From contig CAUWCT010000089.1 of the NCBI GenBank assembly GCA_963557065.1, positions 1 through 8,369 on the forward strand: a DNA stretch of 8,369 bases, written 5' to 3'. Source of the stretch: UMGS1370 sp963557065 (GTDB taxonomy: Bacteria > Bacillota > Clostridia > Lachnospirales > Lachnospiraceae). Of the stretch, positions 7,081 to 8,369 are shown piece by piece. Position 1 is the first letter of the stretch. Each line of letters starts with the position of its first letter. The notes beneath the pieces were generated by a model. It was not told the DNA's origin. It saw nothing but the letters and a program-made list of their open reading frames with translations, and did no database searches. A program made the position numbers and the translations under genes.

Positions 7081-7115
7081 ACAAAAAAGGCGATGCTCTC
7101 CATCGCCTTTTTTGT
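7081..7115. terminator. Bidirectional terminator between the two AT-rich genes
   Basis: A perfect 15-bp stem pairs 7081-7095 (ACAAAAAAGGCGATG) with 7101-7115 around a CTCTC loop. A six-base A tract on one side and T tract on the other make it an intrinsic terminator on both strands. It begins 11 nt after the stop of the secreted-protein gene on the minus strand and so should reduce transcription into the downstream lipoprotein gene. Confidence 0.88.
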
Positions 7116-7126
7116 AATCTAAACAT

Positions 7127-7951
7127 CTATTTTCTTGTTACCATTACAAAGCCGCCCCACGTAGAATAATTTACATCATTACCATAATTTCTATCACATG
7201 ACTGTGGATTTGTAATATAGTTACCTGATGCATCTAAGTCTGATGCCTCTCCAAATCCGCGTTTATGTGACCAATATCCATTACTGTTCTGAACATACCA
7301 ATGATAATCTTGCATATAGCCTTGATCATCTATTACTAAAGCTACCTTGTAGCTTTTAGATGTTGATGTACTATTTGCATTAGACTCTACAAGTGTACGA
7401 CCGTTACCTAAATATGGTCCATCTTTTTTGGCAGATGAAATAAGATCCGAGGCTGTAAGTTCTTTGTATTCATCTCCAGCCAGCTCTCCAGGTTGTAATT
7501 TTTGCCCTTCAAAATAGACTACATCCATTGCATATGCATAGCAATTTGCTTTATAAATATTTTCAGAACTGTTCCAATAAGAAGGATTGTATACTGGCTC
7601 TCCTCCGCTAGTTGGGAGTAAGTTGGCTCTTGAAGTAATCATTCCACCAATTTCTGAACCCGCTTCATAGGCCCTACCCCCCATGCTTTTTGTTTGCAAA
7701 GCACGTAATTCATATGGAACATGGCTAATCATTGCTTTTTCATGCTCAGGCAACGCATTATACGCTTCAATCCAATTAAGAGTTTCTTGTGAAAGAGAAT
7801 TTTTATCATATTGTTTCCCTTCAAAAGTTACCATTTCTTCTGCTCCTGAACTAGAAGCAAAACTTGCCATTGTCCCATACATTAGCAACATTGACAATGA
7901 AACCAAAAAAGACACCATCTTTTTTCCAAGATATTTATGCTTTTTATTCAT
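7127..7951 (-). CDS. Secreted protein with a putative Cys/His papain-like domain
   Basis: Predicted Sec-exported protein of 274 residues. The signal peptide has a lysine-rich start, a hydrophobic core at about 13-29 and probable cleavage after SFA (residue 32). No lipobox, membrane anchor, sortase signal or wall-binding repeat is visible, so it is likely released. A short helical region (about 50-90) precedes a C-terminal domain whose landmarks are NCYAYAMD with C137, DYHWYV with H217, and NGYWSHKRG with H229, followed by DLDASGNYITNP. A Cys at a helix start plus a later His on a strand is the layout of papain-like or NlpC/P60-like hydrolases. I have a recollection of hypothetical proteins sharing the DYHWY...WSHK motif but cannot name the family, so activity is unproven. 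RBS AAGGAG (7960-7965) lies 8 nt before the ATG. A terminator follows. Composition is AT-rich. Confidence 0.8.
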   Translation of the reverse strand: MNKKHKYLGKKMVSFLVSLSMLLMYGTMASFASSSGAEEMVTFEGKQYDKNSLSQETLNWIEAYNALPEHEKAMISHVPYELRALQTKSMGGRAYEAGSEIGGMITSRANLLPTSGGEPVYNPSYWNSSENIYKANCYAYAMDVVYFEGQKLQPGELAGDEYKELTASDLISSAKKDGPYLGNGRTLVESNANSTSTSKSYKVALVIDDQGYMQDYHWYVQNSNGYWSHKRGFGEASDLDASGNYITNPQSCDRNYGNDVNYSTWGGFVMVTRK

Positions 7952-8102
7952 TACTACTTCTCCTTTATATATTTTTGTTATTCCGAATGTTCGTTTATTA
8001 GTTGCTTTTATCTAAATTCTCCAATGGAATCCCCTCACGTTTTATGAAAACATGTAATATAGTTCTAACTTAATCTTAAAAATAAATTTCTTTTATGTTT
8101 CA

Positions 8103-8131
8103 ATCATACCACAGGAAGAAAAAATATGCAA
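8103..8131 (-). promoter_or_regulatory. Probable promoter of the secreted-protein gene
   Basis: On the minus strand, TTGCAT (8126-8131) is followed after 17 nt by TATGAT (8103-8108), which is preceded by TG one base upstream (extended -10, TGGTATGAT). Start near 8096, leaving a leader of about 145 nt. The -35 matches only at TTG, so confidence rests on the extended -10. Confidence 0.5.
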
Positions 8132-8235
8132 TATATTTAAAATATTGGGGTATTATCACAAATTAGTATACAAATATTACAAAAAGTTTGCTTGTGTAGA
8201 ATATCTATGCTCGTATTAGTATTAAAAAGTTGTTA

Positions 8236-8247
8236 AAAAGCGCTTTT
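8236..8247. promoter_or_regulatory. 12-bp perfect palindrome, operator candidate
   Basis: AAAAGCGCTTTT is a perfect palindrome in otherwise AT-rich DNA, flanked by TGT (8231-8233) and ACA (8248-8250). It ends 25 bp before the -35 of the plus-strand promoter and lies between the two divergent promoters, a typical place for a regulator site. It faintly resembles a CcpA cre site but fails the TG and spacing positions, so no regulator is assigned. Confidence 0.35.
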
Positions 8248-8272
8248 ACAGTGCGAAATATTCAAAAAAATA

Positions 8273-8301
8273 TTGACTACACCCAAATAATATGTTAATA
8301 T
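8273..8301 (+). promoter_or_regulatory. Plus-strand sigma-A promoter facing out of the window
   Basis: TTGACT (8273-8278, five of six consensus bases) and TAATAT (8296-8301, four of six) are separated by 17 nt. No open reading frame with a proper RBS starts before the edge; the transcript would read into whatever lies right of 8369. Confidence 0.6.
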
Positions 8302-8369
8302 TTCCCGACTTCCATCGTTTCTCTTAAAACATAGTACTCTACTCAGGAGTCCAGGAGAATACAGTTCTG

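Larger units (their letters stand above)
7952..8369. other. Divergent non-coding region
   Basis: No credible coding sequence on either strand. It holds the leader of the secreted-protein gene (about 145 nt from the predicted start near 8096), a minus-strand promoter (8103-8131), AT-rich inverted repeats (for example CAATAT...ATATTG at 8130-8148), a GC-centred palindrome (8236-8247) and a plus-strand promoter (8273-8301). A purine-rich RBS-like AGGAG occurs near the right edge (8354-8358), so a plus-strand gene probably begins just beyond the window. Confidence 0.6.

Noticed and set aside
8292..8327. Short plus-strand frame starting ATG at 8292
   Set aside because: The ATG lies inside the predicted promoter -10 region and has no RBS, and the frame is 11 codons long.
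6068..8369. A complete composite transposon bounded by the 6068 repeat
   Set aside because: No inverted partner of CTAGTACAACG and no transposase or recombinase gene are visible in the block; only the left junction can be supported.

Overview
The window looks like a chromosome segment from a spore-forming, low-to-moderate GC Firmicute, most likely a gut clostridium of the Lachnospiraceae type. The reasons are strong AGGAGG-type ribosome binding sites, lipoprotein signals, a FabT-like MarR regulator, a GerMN-domain lipoprotein and the sporulation gene spmB. The family placement is an inference from protein style; no 16S or other marker is present.

Layout. Positions 1-2081 hold metG (methionyl-tRNA synthetase, minus strand) and its terminator. 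A short divergent promoter region (2082-2210) separates it from a plus-strand lipoprotein of the DUF885 putative metallopeptidase family (2211-4055). This gene ends at a perfect 19-bp hairpin that can terminate transcription in both directions. Next comes a compact 165-bp element (4142-4306) that is a near-complete palindrome along its whole length. It overlaps the stop codon of a minus-strand operon, marR (fabT-like) followed by a GerMN lipoprotein (4303-5322). That operon has a recognisable promoter with an inverted repeat over its start point. Then comes spmB (5481-6011, minus), without its usual partner spmA upstream.

Just upstream of spmB, at 6068, an 18-base copy of the palindrome's end sequence marks an abrupt change to AT-rich DNA (hand counts of single 60-base lines give about 28% GC there versus about 47% in metG). 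The AT-rich block (about 6068-8369) encodes an unfamiliar lipoprotein, a bidirectional terminator, and a secreted protein with a Cys/His pair suggestive of a papain-like fold. Its last 400 bases carry divergent promoters, one facing out of the window. This block is best read as accessory DNA placed next to spmB.

Working together: the core genes (translation, cell-envelope peptidase, regulator plus lipoprotein, sporulation) are separate transcription units. The two AT-rich genes encode exported products and may form a functional pair, but nothing in the sequence proves that.
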